64,000 nucleotides of DNA from Sulfurimonas sp. (GTDB lineage Bacteria; Campylobacterota; Campylobacteria; Campylobacterales; Sulfurimonadaceae). The position numbers and the translations under genes are program-made. A model generated the notes under the pieces. The model was not told the DNA's origin and made no database searches. It saw only the letters and a program-made list of their open reading frames with translations. The DNA lies in the NCBI RefSeq assembly GCF_029027585.1, contig NZ_CP093397.1, forward strand, positions 806,001-870,000, read 5' to 3'. Shown here piece after piece: positions 8,341 through 17,184 of this stretch; positions within the stretch are counted from its first letter, which is position 1, and every line of letters begins with the position of its first letter.

Positions 8341-10115
8341 ATCTTATCTAACTCTTCATCTATAAGTTTAAGTATCTCTTCTTCATCAATATTTATATTT
8401 TTTTCTATTTTCTTTGATATAACTTGATGTATTTTATCGTAAATATAATCATCACCGCTGACTCTTTTATCATAATCCCTTGATGTAATATTTTTTAAAT
8501 CAAAAAGTGGTGAAGAAATTAGACTATTGTTTGTGTAGCCTTCATTTAGCATCTGATTTGATATACAAACCTCTCCATCTTCTTTATATATCTTATAAAA
8601 CACAGCTTCTTTACTAGCTCCAAGTATAACAGTTGGACTATGGGTTGTTACTATAAACTGTATTAATGGAAAGAGTCCTCTTAATTTGTTCATAAAATCA
8701 TATTTCCATATTGGATGCAGATGTAACTCTACTTCATCTATAAGTACTATTCCTTGATATTCTTTTATATCTATAATATATGGTTGATTTTCTGATAATC
8801 TAACTAACATATCACATATTATTGTTATTACACCTTTATATCCTGCTGAGAGTCTATCAAACTCTATTTGTTTAGAGCCTTTTTCTGTAAAAATAACATC
8901 TGTTGGACTAATATCAATCTCAACTTCTTTGTTTAGTAGTTCTTGAATAAGCTTTTTAGCTTGAACAACTGATATAATATTATTTTCATTTTTACTTTCA
9001 CTATAATCAAGAAGTTGCAACCACTTAACAGGGTCTTTTAAATCTAAACTACCATCAAAGAGAGTTAAATAGCCAACTTCATCATCTTTTATCTGACAAT
9101 TATTATTTCTACTTGAGCCATACGCAAACATATTCTTATATATATTTTCATCTGATTTATATATTTTTTTATTACTATTAGTAATTTTTAGTTCAAACTC
9201 ATCTTTTATCTTACGAAATCTCTCTTGTCCATCTTTTTGAACACCTTTTAGTGCTATGGCAATCGCTTGTAGTAGTAGAGTTTTTCCATCCCCATTTTCA
9301 CCGAGTATGTAAATCTCTTTTTTGTCTTTTAGATTGTCTAGTTGTAAATCTTTGATACTGAAAAAGTTTTTTATCTTTATTTTATCAATAGTTGATATGT
9401 CCTCTTTTTTAATATTTTTAGATTTTTCTTTTTTTAAATCATTTTCCAATACTTCTAAAAGTAAGTCTATATCTTTTAGTTTCTTAAGATAAATTGGTTT
9501 TATATTTTCACTATCATTAATTAGCTTATTGTATATATAATTATTAGATGTTACTACAATACTTGATATATCAATAATAGCCTCATAGCTATCTAAATCA
9601 TTCATATTATTTGTAAAGAATATCTTATGTCCAAAATAATTCTGAACAAAACTGTGACTACTTTTAAATGATGTATATCCAGCAAAACTATAATTTTGGT
9701 CATAATATAATTTATCACTCAGTAAATTACTATTATATTTTTTCATTTTTTTTATAAATAAAGATGGGTGTAAATCAATAAATGAAGTGAATATTTTATT
9801 ATATTTAAATTGTTTAGAATCAATGTGTAAAGAGTCAATATGCTCTATATACTCCTTAATAGATAAAGATTTTTTATATAAGTTGATTTTTTCAATTATT
9901 GTTAAATTATTAAAATTTTCTGGTATATCCCAAAGTTTACTTTTAAAAGAGTTATTGATAATTAAATCCGCATATTCTGAAGCTACAAAATCTGGTGAAA
10001 CATAAACTAGGCTATCCTGTTTAGCTATATTTAGCAATAACTTATATGATTTACACTGTTGAGGATTTTGTGGGTCAAATATATATTTTTCTATTTCATC
10101 TTTATCTATAGTCAT
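8337..10115 (-). CDS. ptuA: AAA/ABC-type ATPase, Septu PtuA-like
   Basis: A 592-residue ATPase, the presumed sensor/regulator partner of the HNH nuclease. The C-terminal ATPase (about residues 245-500) has Walker A GENGDGKT (272-279), an ABC-like signature LSAGYKG (422-428), Walker B GIVLIDEVELHLHP (455-468) and a switch histidine in VTTHSP (489-494). This is the SMC/OLD-like arrangement of PtuA. Residues 1-240 form a long N-terminal extension, Lys/Asn/Ile-rich, with no motif I can name. It may hold a separate domain. AAAGG lies 7 bases before ATG 10115. The pair is inserted between guaA and hemD with minimal spacing. Anti-phage function is inferred from the family and not tested here. Confidence 0.83.
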   Translation of the reverse strand: MTIDKDEIEKYIFDPQNPQQCKSYKLLLNIAKQDSLVYVSPDFVASEYADLIINNSFKSKLWDIPENFNNLTIIEKINLYKKSLSIKEYIEHIDSLHIDSKQFKYNKIFTSFIDLHPSLFIKKMKKYNSNLLSDKLYYDQNYSFAGYTSFKSSHSFVQNYFGHKIFFTNNMNDLDSYEAIIDISSIVVTSNNYIYNKLINDSENIKPIYLKKLKDIDLLLEVLENDLKKEKSKNIKKEDISTIDKIKIKNFFSIKDLQLDNLKDKKEIYILGENGDGKTLLLQAIAIALKGVQKDGQERFRKIKDEFELKITNSNKKIYKSDENIYKNMFAYGSSRNNNCQIKDDEVGYLTLFDGSLDLKDPVKWLQLLDYSESKNENNIISVVQAKKLIQELLNKEVEIDISPTDVIFTEKGSKQIEFDRLSAGYKGVITIICDMLVRLSENQPYIIDIKEYQGIVLIDEVELHLHPIWKYDFMNKLRGLFPLIQFIVTTHSPTVILGASKEAVFYKIYKEDGEVCISNQMLNEGYTNNSLISSPLFDLKNITSRDYDKRVSGDDYIYDKIHQVISKKIEKNINIDEEEILKLIDEELDKI

Positions 10116-10133
10116 TATATACCTTTATTTACA

Positions 10134-10155
10134 TTCCATATCAGGAGATATGGAA
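10134..10155. promoter_or_regulatory. Perfect 9-bp inverted repeat upstream of ptuA
   Basis: TTCCATATC, a four-base loop AGGA, then GATATGGAA, sitting in the 69-bp gap between guaA (stop 10185) and ptuA (start 10115). No T-tract follows on the minus strand, so it is a poor intrinsic terminator. It could be an operator, an mRNA-stabilising hairpin, or an attenuator setting how much guaA transcript enters the defence genes. Confidence 0.5.
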
Positions 10156-10184
10156 CGAGAGTATTTGTCTTGGCATTGAAGAAA

Positions 10185-11735
10185 TTATTCCCACTCAATA
10201 GTTGCTGGTGGCTTAGAAGATATATCATAAACAACTCTATTGATACCATCAACTTCATTGATTATTCTTCTTGAGATTCTTTCAAGTAAATCATGTGGAA
10301 GATGAGCAAATGTTGCAGTCATTCCATCAACAGCTTCAACAACTCTAACACAAACAGTATTATCGTAAGTTCTATTATCACCCATAACTCCAACAGATTT
10401 TACATTTAGTAAAACTGCGAATGCTTGCCAAGTTTTAGCATAGTAACCACTAGCTTTTAACTCATCTAGTAAGATAACATCTGCTTCACGAAGAATAGTT
10501 AAATCAGGTACATTAACATCACCCATAATTCGTATAGCTAACCCAGGTCCAGGAAATGGATGACGGTTAATCATACCCTCTGGTAGGCCAAGCTCTAAAC
10601 CAATTTTACGAACTTCATCTTTGAATAGTTCACGAAGTGGCTCAATTAGTTCAAAGTCCATCCAATCAGGAAGACCACCAACATTATGATGAGACTTAAT
10701 TACTTCAGATGGCCCATTTACAGAGATAGACTCAATAACATCAGGATACAAAGTACCTTGAGCTAAGAACTTAATTCCATCATGTTTTTTAGCTTCTTTT
10801 TCAAATTCTTCTATAAAAGTATGTCCAATAATTTTACGCTTAGTTTCAGGATCTGAGATACCTTCTAATTTACCTAAAAAGTTATCAACAGCATCTACTG
10901 TAATTAAAGGAGTTTTTAGGTTTATTTTAAAAACTTCTTCAACTTGTTCTCTTTCACCTTTCCTAAGCAATCCGTTATCAACAAAAACAGGGATAAGTTG
11001 ATCGCCTATTGCTTCATAAAGCATAGCAGCAACAACAGAGCTATCAACTCCGCCACTTAAGCCACATAGAACTTTTCCTGTTCCAACTTTTTCACGAATC
11101 ATTTTGATTTGTTCTTTTAAGAAATGTTCCATTTTCCATTTTACACTAACACCACAAATATTTCTTGCAAAATTACGAAGCATTAAGTAACCTTCTTCGG
11201 AATGCTGAACTTCTGGATGATATTGCATTGCATAAACTCGTTTTTCTTCATTTGCAATTGCTGCATAAGGAGAATTTGCACTTGTTGCGATTGGATTAAA
11301 ACCTTCTGGCAATTCATCAACTTTATCAGAGTGACTCATCCATACAATAGCGTTATCATCACAATCTTCAAGAAGAGGGGAACAATTTTTACCTATATTA
11401 TTTATGGTAAGTTCTGCTTTTCCATACTCGTGATGGTTTGAGCGAACTACACTCCCACCAAAATCAACTGCTATTCTTTGCATTCCGTAACAGATGCCTA
11501 AAATTGGAAGACCCATCTCATAAACACCTTTATCTACTTTGTAAGCATCTTCATTATAAACGGAAGATGGACCACCACTTAAAATGATTCCTTGAGGATT
11601 TTTTGCTTTAATCTCTTCAACTGAAGTATGATATGGAAGAATTTCACAATAAATTTTATCTTCACGAAGACGACGAGCTATAAGTTGTGTGTATTGAGAA
11701 CCAAAATCTAAAACTATAATACTAACATTTGTCAT
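10185..11735 (-). CDS. guaA: GMP synthase (glutamine-hydrolysing)
   Basis: Converts XMP to GMP using glutamine and ATP. The 516-residue enzyme has the full two-part architecture. The class I glutamine amidotransferase carries nucleophile Cys in LGICYGMQ (about residue 83) and the His/Glu pair in [11 protein letters not shown] (about 170-180). The ATP pyrophosphatase loop is [15 protein letters not shown] (about 223-237). The C-terminal dimerisation domain ends with the canonical [16 protein letters not shown] lies 8 bases before ATG 11735. Immediately downstream, the usual neighbour has been separated from it by the Septu-like pair. Confidence 0.98.
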   Translation of the reverse strand: MTNVSIIVLDFGSQYTQLIARRLREDKIYCEILPYHTSVEEIKAKNPQGIILSGGPSSVYNEDAYKVDKGVYEMGLPILGICYGMQRIAVDFGGSVVRSNHHEYGKAELTINNIGKNCSPLLEDCDDNAIVWMSHSDKVDELPEGFNPIATSANSPYAAIANEEKRVYAMQYHPEVQHSEEGYLMLRNFARNICGVSVKWKMEHFLKEQIKMIREKVGTGKVLCGLSGGVDSSVVAAMLYEAIGDQLIPVFVDNGLLRKGEREQVEEVFKINLKTPLITVDAVDNFLGKLEGISDPETKRKIIGHTFIEEFEKEAKKHDGIKFLAQGTLYPDVIESISVNGPSEVIKSHHNVGGLPDWMDFELIEPLRELFKDEVRKIGLELGLPEGMINRHPFPGPGLAIRIMGDVNVPDLTILREADVILLDELKASGYYAKTWQAFAVLLNVKSVGVMGDNRTYDNTVCVRVVEAVDGMTATFAHLPHDLLERISRRIINEVDGINRVVYDISSKPPATIEWE

Positions 11736-11827
11736 TGAAAAAACCTTTTAATAAATATGATAAATAAGTGTGAAAGAATACAATAACTTAGGTTAATGTA
11801 GAATTTAGAAGATAAAAAAAATGAGGT

Positions 11828-11850
11828 ATTCCCAAGCTTTGCTTGGGAAT
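11828..11850 (-). terminator. Terminator of the nadB-nhaD run
   Basis: A perfect 10-bp stem with a 3-base loop: ATTCCCAAGC, TTT, GCTTGGGAAT. On the minus strand it follows the nhaD stop (11874) and a run of eight T lies 6 bases beyond the stem. It separates nhaD from guaA. The guaA promoter should lie in the remaining AT-rich 11736-11820. Confidence 0.75.
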
Positions 11851-11873
11851 AAAAAGTAAAAGATTTAGTTAAA

Positions 11874-13250
11874 TCAACCACCTATTCCTAGTATTACATA
11901 TTGAAAATACCAAACTGAAACAGATACAACATAACCAATTAGAATTGTCCAAGAATATTTCATATGTGCACCAAAAGTGTAGATGCCATGAAGTTTACCC
12001 ATAACACCAACACCTGCTGCCGAACCAAAACTAATAAGACTACCACCAACACCAGCAGTTAAAGTAACTAGCATCCATTGAGCAAGTGGAAGATCTGGAG
12101 AAGCTTTTAGTACAGCTGACATAACAGGAACATTATCAATAATTGCAGAAAGGAAACCTACACCAATATTTACATAAGTTGGATCAAACATCTCATAAAG
12201 TTTAACAGCGTGACCTAAGAAACCTGCAAAGTGCAATGCACCAACAGCAGCTAAGATACCGAAGAAAAACAGTAGAGTATCATTTTCAATTTTTGAAACT
12301 GACTTGTATATTTGAATATCATGGTCATGATATCTTTTAAGAGTATATGCGTACAGTTGTAAGAGTGAAAGTCCAAATAACATTCCCCACATTGGAGGTA
12401 AGTGCATTATTTGTTTACCCATAACTGCCGAAAAGATAGTAAATACTCCTAAAAATATAATTACTTTTCCACCACGATGGATATGAACTGGCTCCGCACC
12501 TTCAACTTTCTTAGGGTGACCTTCTGGAACAAAACGAGAAAGTAAAAATGCTGTAACAACCCAACCAATAATAGAAGCAGGAAATAAAAATAAGAAATCA
12601 ACAAAGGTTCCCTTTCCAGCAGACCAAGCCATAAGAGTTGTAATATCTCCAAATGGTGACCAAGCACCACCAGCATTAGCTGCAACAACTATGTTTATTG
12701 CCGCTGGGATAAGGAAAGCCTTGTTGTCTTTTTCAATAGTTAAAAGAACAGTTGAAAGAATTAAAGCTGTTGTTAGATTATCAGCAACTGGGGAGATAAA
12801 GAAAGCTAAAATACCTGTTACCCAAAATAACTTTTTATAGTTATATCCAGCACCAAGTAACTTCTCTTTAAGTGCGTCAAAAACATTTCTTTCTATTAGT
12901 GCTTCAATGAAAGTCATCGCAACAAATAAGAAGAAGAAAATCTCTGCTATTTCTAAAATAAGATGCGCTATCTCTGTATCAAAAGCCGCAAAATTTAAAC
13001 CATTATAAGCATAATATGCACCTAAAAGCATAAACATAAAAGTACCTGTAAACAGGGCTGGTTTAGCCTTATTTATACTGTACTTTTCTTCTGCTGCAAT
13101 AAAGTAGTACCCAACTACAAATATTGTTAACAATAACCAACCAAATGGCTCTGTTGCCAAATCAACCGCATGACCTGCTGCATGTGCAGCAGTCGTTGCA
13201 AATGCTGCTACACTAGTTAAACCTAATAGCGACAAAATTTTAAACATCAC
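11874..13250 (-). CDS. nhaD: NhaD-type sodium/proton antiporter
   Basis: An inner-membrane Na+/H+ antiporter of the NhaD family (ion transporter superfamily) that extrudes sodium in exchange for protons. The 458-residue product has an N-terminal hydrophobic leader (MMFKILSLLGLTSVAAFATT) and at least ten further transmembrane segments. Conserved elements include FFISPVADNLTTALILSTVL (about residues 148-167), NIVVAANAGGAWSPFGDITT (about 186-205) and the C-terminal GFLSAIIDNVPVMSAVLK (about 363-380). The paired Asp-Asn sites in half-helices are typical of the superfamily. It lies 6 bases after nadB and ends at a strong terminator. It suits a marine or saline habitat. Confidence 0.9.
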   Translation of the reverse strand: MMFKILSLLGLTSVAAFATTAAHAAGHAVDLATEPFGWLLLTIFVVGYYFIAAEEKYSINKAKPALFTGTFMFMLLGAYYAYNGLNFAAFDTEIAHLILEIAEIFFFLFVAMTFIEALIERNVFDALKEKLLGAGYNYKKLFWVTGILAFFISPVADNLTTALILSTVLLTIEKDNKAFLIPAAINIVVAANAGGAWSPFGDITTLMAWSAGKGTFVDFLFLFPASIIGWVVTAFLLSRFVPEGHPKKVEGAEPVHIHRGGKVIIFLGVFTIFSAVMGKQIMHLPPMWGMLFGLSLLQLYAYTLKRYHDHDIQIYKSVSKIENDTLLFFFGILAAVGALHFAGFLGHAVKLYEMFDPTYVNIGVGFLSAIIDNVPVMSAVLKASPDLPLAQWMLVTLTAGVGGSLISFGSAAGVGVMGKLHGIYTFGAHMKYSWTILIGYVVSVSVWYFQYVILGIGG

Positions 13251-13256
13251 ATCTCC

Positions 13257-14693
13257 TTAAATAATTGTGTGAACTCCGAGAGATTCTTCTCTAGCTAAAC
13301 TAGAACGAATAATCTCTTTTGCCGTAAGTAAACGAAATTTCAGTAGTTTACCAATATTTTCTTTTAAAAGAGCATTAATTTGCTCTAAAGCGTCATTTAA
13401 TCCTTCTTTTGTTCTAACAATTGATACTTTCTCCCACATTATAAAACGCAATAAGTTCTTTTTAGCTTTATCTTCTTTTAAACTCATTACCTCATCACTC
13501 ACTTCAAACTTTAACATCTCTTTTGTTTGAGTATCTTGTAATATTTCAGTTACTGCTTCTTTTGCAAAAACCAAAGCTTCTAAAAGAGAGTTTGATGCAA
13601 GTCTGTTTGCTCCATGAACACCTACAGATGCGACTTCACCTACTGCATAAAGTCCTTCAATATTTGGGACTTTTCCACTCAAGTCTGTTTTTATTCCACC
13701 TATAGCATAATGAAATGCAGGTGAAATGGGTACTCTTTGAGTTGGAACATCAAAACCTATGTCTTGAAGATTATTATAAATATTTGGAAATCTTTGCATA
13801 AAGTAGTGATAATCAAAATTTTGAAAATTTAAGTATATTTTTTTATTTGTTTTTTTACAATAATCATAAATAGATTTACTAACAATATCTCTAGATGCTA
13901 ACTCTCCCCGTGAATCATACTCAAACAGAAATCTTTTTGAATCTTCATCTTCGATAGTAGCACCCTCGCCTCTTAGGGCTTCAGTTAAAAGTTGTTTTTG
14001 GACATTGTTACTATTTACATAAACTGTTGGATGAAACTGCATCATTTCCATATGCTCTAATTCTATGCCTTTTATCAAGCAAAGACCTTGCATATCAGCA
14101 CTGATACAAGGGGCATTTGTATGATATTCAAAAAGTGAACCAACTCCACCACTAGCTATGATGACATCTCTTGCATAGATATTTTCACTTTCTCTATTTT
14201 TTAGTACAGTTACCCCATAACAAACTCCACCACTAATAAGCAAATCAACAACTCGTGCATCACTAAGTAAAATATGTTTATTTTGTTTTAACAAAAAGTA
14301 GTGCATGTGCCGACCTGTTGCATCTCCTCCAGCATGAAGTATTCTGTTTGTTGAGTGAGCTGCTTCTTTGGTATAAAGCAAATCTCCATTTTCATCTTTA
14401 TCAAACTCAAAACCAGCATCTATCAAATCATCTATAACTATTTTTGATTTTTTACTTAAAATATTTACAGCTTCTTTATCACAAAGCCCCGTTCCAGCAT
14501 CTAGGGTATCTTTTATATGAAGGGAAACATCATCTTTATCTTTTGCAAGAGCAACACCACCTTGAGCATAAAAACTGTTACATTTAAATGTTTCTCTCTT
14601 GTTAATGATAAGAACTTTTTTTGATTTTGGAATGTGTAAAGCCGCATAAAGCCCTGCAACTCCCGCTCCTATGATTATTACATCATACTGCAT
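13257..14693 (-). CDS. nadB: L-aspartate oxidase
   Basis: A flavoprotein that oxidises L-aspartate to iminoaspartate in de novo NAD synthesis. The 478-residue protein has the FAD dinucleotide fold at its start (VIIIGAGVAGLYAALHI), the substrate loop NSFYAQGGVALAKD (about residues 39-52), EALRGEGATIEDEDSKRF (about 236-253), HYAIGGIKTDLSGKVPN (about 328-344) and LASNSLLEALVFA (about 364-376). These distinguish NadB from fumarate reductase subunits. It is shorter at the C terminus than the E. coli enzyme (540 residues), as in other Campylobacterota. Its ATG overlaps the stop of the small lipoprotein gene (TAATG). nadA and nadC are not adjacent here. Confidence 0.95.
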   Translation of the reverse strand: MQYDVIIIGAGVAGLYAALHIPKSKKVLIINKRETFKCNSFYAQGGVALAKDKDDVSLHIKDTLDAGTGLCDKEAVNILSKKSKIVIDDLIDAGFEFDKDENGDLLYTKEAAHSTNRILHAGGDATGRHMHYFLLKQNKHILLSDARVVDLLISGGVCYGVTVLKNRESENIYARDVIIASGGVGSLFEYHTNAPCISADMQGLCLIKGIELEHMEMMQFHPTVYVNSNNVQKQLLTEALRGEGATIEDEDSKRFLFEYDSRGELASRDIVSKSIYDYCKKTNKKIYLNFQNFDYHYFMQRFPNIYNNLQDIGFDVPTQRVPISPAFHYAIGGIKTDLSGKVPNIEGLYAVGEVASVGVHGANRLASNSLLEALVFAKEAVTEILQDTQTKEMLKFEVSDEVMSLKEDKAKKNLLRFIMWEKVSIVRTKEGLNDALEQINALLKENIGKLLKFRLLTAKEIIRSSLAREESLGVHTII

Positions 14694-14857
14694 TATTTCT
14701 TTTGCTCTTTGATGATAAACTTAACATTTTCATCACTTACAGGTGCATCTTCTTCATAATAAGGTGCTCCTTTATAACCACATCCATTTACACTAAACAT
14801 AAACATCGCTATAATTAGCAAATGAAAAATACTCTTCAAATTTTTAAATCTATTCAA
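14693..14857 (-). CDS. Small outer-membrane lipoprotein (LptM/YifL-like)
   Basis: A 54-residue protein with a short signal peptide (FHLLIIAMFMFSVNG) and a lipobox cysteine at residue 26 in NGCGYKGAPYY. The CGxKGxPYY segment after the lipobox is typical of tiny YifL/LptM-type lipoproteins. In E. coli LptM assists LptD folding; lptD occurs 10 kb away here, so a role with it is only an inference. The start is a TTG at 14857 supported by GAGG 6 bases upstream; no in-frame ATG lies before the hydrophobic core. Its TAA stop shares a base with the nadB start, so both are cotranslated. Confidence 0.7.
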   Translation of the reverse strand: MNRFKNLKSIFHLLIIAMFMFSVNGCGYKGAPYYEEDAPVSDENVKFIIKEQKK

Positions 14858-14926
14858 AACAAGCCTCAATTTTTTAAACTAAATAATAGTTCGATGATAA
14901 TACACAAAGCATTAAAAGTGCTTTAA

Positions 14927-16704
14927 ATGACTCTTAAACAAACCATAAATCAACTTCCATCATCTGCTGGCATCTATGAATACTTTGATAAAGATGGGAA
15001 TCTACTCTATATAGGTAAAGCAAAAGACCTACAAAAACGAGTTAAGAGTTACTTCAACTCTAAACTTTCACTTAGAATACAAAAGATGATAAGTCAAACT
15101 ACTTCTATGAACTACATAGTAGTAAACTCTGAACATGACGCACTCATACTTGAAAACTCACTCATAAAACAGCTCAATCCGAAATACAATATTTTACTTC
15201 GTGATGATAAAACATACCCATATATATATGTAGATAACTCTTTAAAATATCCAAGGTTTGAAATCACTAGAAAAATCATAGATGCTAAAGATATAAAATA
15301 TTTTGGTCCCTACTCCATCGGAGCGAGGGATATTTTAAACTCTATTTATGAACTTTGTAAACTTGTTCAAAAAAAAGGCTCTTTAAAGTCAAAAAAACTT
15401 TGTCTTTATCATCAAATAGACAAATGCCTTGGTCCTTGTGAACTTCCAATCTCAGAACAAAGATATAAAATAGAGTTAGATTTAGCTGTTAAACTCATAC
15501 AAAACAAAAGATTTTTAATAAAAAAACTTCAAGAACAGATGGAGTTTTATGCTTTAAACTTACGCTTTGAAGAAGCAGGAGAACTCAGAGATAGAATAGA
15601 GAAAATTTCTCGTTCTGAGATTAAGAGTGAAATAGACTTTGCAACAAATGAAAATTACGATATTTTCGTTTTACAAAACTCTAATACAAGAGCAGTTATC
15701 GTTAGAATATTTATGAGAGATGGAAAGATTATCTCATCTACACATGATTATATACAGTTAAATGAAGGCATAGATGCATCTGAGCTTTACCAACGCGCAA
15801 TTTTAGACTTTTACTCAAAAGAAAAACCACCTATTATTGCACCAATCTTAGTTGCTTTAGAATTTGAAGGTTTAAAAGCCATACAGATTTATCTGAGCAC
15901 TATTTTTGAAAAAACTGCTTCTATAAAAGTACCAAAACAAGGTAAGAAAAAACAACTCATCGACTTAGCAATTTTAAATGCAAAAGAATTATTAAAAAAG
16001 ATAAAAATTCATTTAACACAAAAGTACTATACGAACTTCAAGAACTTCTTTGTTTAAATAGAATTCCTAAAAGAGTAGAAGTTTTTGACAACTCACATAT
16101 GTCTGGAATTGCTACTGTTGGCGCAATGATTGTATGTGAAGATGGAGCATTTGATAAAAAAAGTTACAGAACATATCATCTAGATGCAAAAGATGAGTAT
16201 GCCCAGATGCGAGAAACATTAACTAGACGAGTAGAAAGTTTTTCTAAAAATTCTCCTCCTGACTTATGGATAATTGATGGAGGCTCTACTCTTTTAAAGT
16301 TAGCATCTGAGATTATTGCTTCATCTGGAGTATTTATAGATGCTATTGCTATATCTAAAGAAAAAATAGATGCAAAAAGTCATCGGGCTAAAGGTAAAGC
16401 AAATGATATTTTACATACAAAAAATGAGAGTTTTAAACTAAAAAACTCAGACAAACGACTTCAATGGGTACAAAATCTAAGAGATGAAGCACACAGAAGT
16501 GCAATAAGTTTTCATAAAAAAACAAAATTAAAACTAGACAAAGAGAGCAAACTTCTAAATCTAAAAGGCATTTCACAAGCAAAGATAAAAAAACTTTTAA
16601 ATCATTTTACAACATTTGAAGCTCTCAAAAAACTCCCTCTTGAAGAAATAGCTTCTATTTTAAACATAAAAGATGCCAAAATTATAAAAAATATTTATAA
16701 ATAA
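14927..16704 (+). CDS. uvrC: Excinuclease ABC subunit C, interrupted by one frameshift
   Basis: The nuclease that makes both incisions in nucleotide excision repair. The first frame (14927-16057) carries the GIY-YIG domain ([20 protein letters not shown], residues about 12-31) and the UVR helix pair ([20 protein letters not shown]). The second frame (to 16704) carries the RNase H-like nuclease ([18 protein letters not shown], then [16 protein letters not shown]) and a helix-hairpin-helix tail. Restoring one A in the run at 15994-15999 joins them into 592 residues, the normal length, reading [20 protein letters not shown] across the break. Without it the first frame ends in an unconserved tail. 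I regard this as a probable sequencing error; a recent null mutation is the alternative. Confidence 0.9.
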
Positions 16705-16761
16705 GTATATATTTGCATCTATTATGATATATTATTATCAAAATATTATAGAGGTATGTTT

Positions 16762-17175
16762 ATGGATAAAGTGACACCTGTTGATGAAGAGTATGTTTTC
16801 GAAGGTAGTGCGATTATAAGTCAAACTGATTTAAAGGGCTTCATAACCTTTGCAAATAGAAAATTTTGTGAGGTTTCTGGTTATAAAACGAGTGAGCTGG
16901 TTGGAAGCAATCATAATATTATTAGACATCCTGATATGCCAAAGTCTATCTTTGGGAAGATGTGGGATACTCTTCTTGGTGGAGAATCATGGAATGGTTT
17001 AGTCAAGAACCTTCGTAAAGATGGTTTATACTATTGGGTATATACGGAAATCACACCTATTTACAATAACAATGAAGAAGTTACTGGTTATATGGCGGCT
17101 AGAAAAAGTGCTCCAAGAAAAGATATTGAAGAAAGTGAAGAAATTTACAAAAAAATGCTTAAAACTCAAAACTAA
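16762..17175 (+). CDS. Aer-type PAS domain protein
   Basis: A 137-residue cytoplasmic protein made of a single PAS domain of the aerotaxis-receptor kind. The signature HNIIRHPDMPKSIFGKMWD (about residues 51-69) and the WNGLVKNLRKDGLYYWV strand (about 77-93) are those that bind FAD in Aer. It has no output domain, so it probably acts through a partner. ATG 16762 is preferred over the in-frame ATG 16756 because GAGG (16751-16754) is 7 bases from the former and only 1 from the latter. It heads a plus-strand run with the Hpt protein, hybrid kinase and response regulator. A close relative is encoded at 53604-54155. Confidence 0.85.
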   Translation: MDKVTPVDEEYVFEGSAIISQTDLKGFITFANRKFCEVSGYKTSELVGSNHNIIRHPDMPKSIFGKMWDTLLGGESWNGLVKNLRKDGLYYWVYTEITPIYNNNEEVTGYMAARKSAPRKDIEESEEIYKKMLKTQN

Positions 17176-17184
17176 GGGAAACTA

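Noticed and set aside
8337..10115. Retron-associated ATPase/HNH module
   Set aside because: No reverse transcriptase frame or retron-like RNA is found next to the pair; both flanks are housekeeping genes.
11202..11441. Plus-strand Cys/Ile-rich frame opposite guaA
   Set aside because: Low-complexity composition produced by reading guaA backwards; guaA is fully conserved here.
16099..16704. Separate gene starting [12 protein letters not shown] after uvrC
   Set aside because: It is the C-terminal nuclease domain of uvrC; the in-frame codons before this ATG continue the UvrC sequence (RVEVFDNSH).
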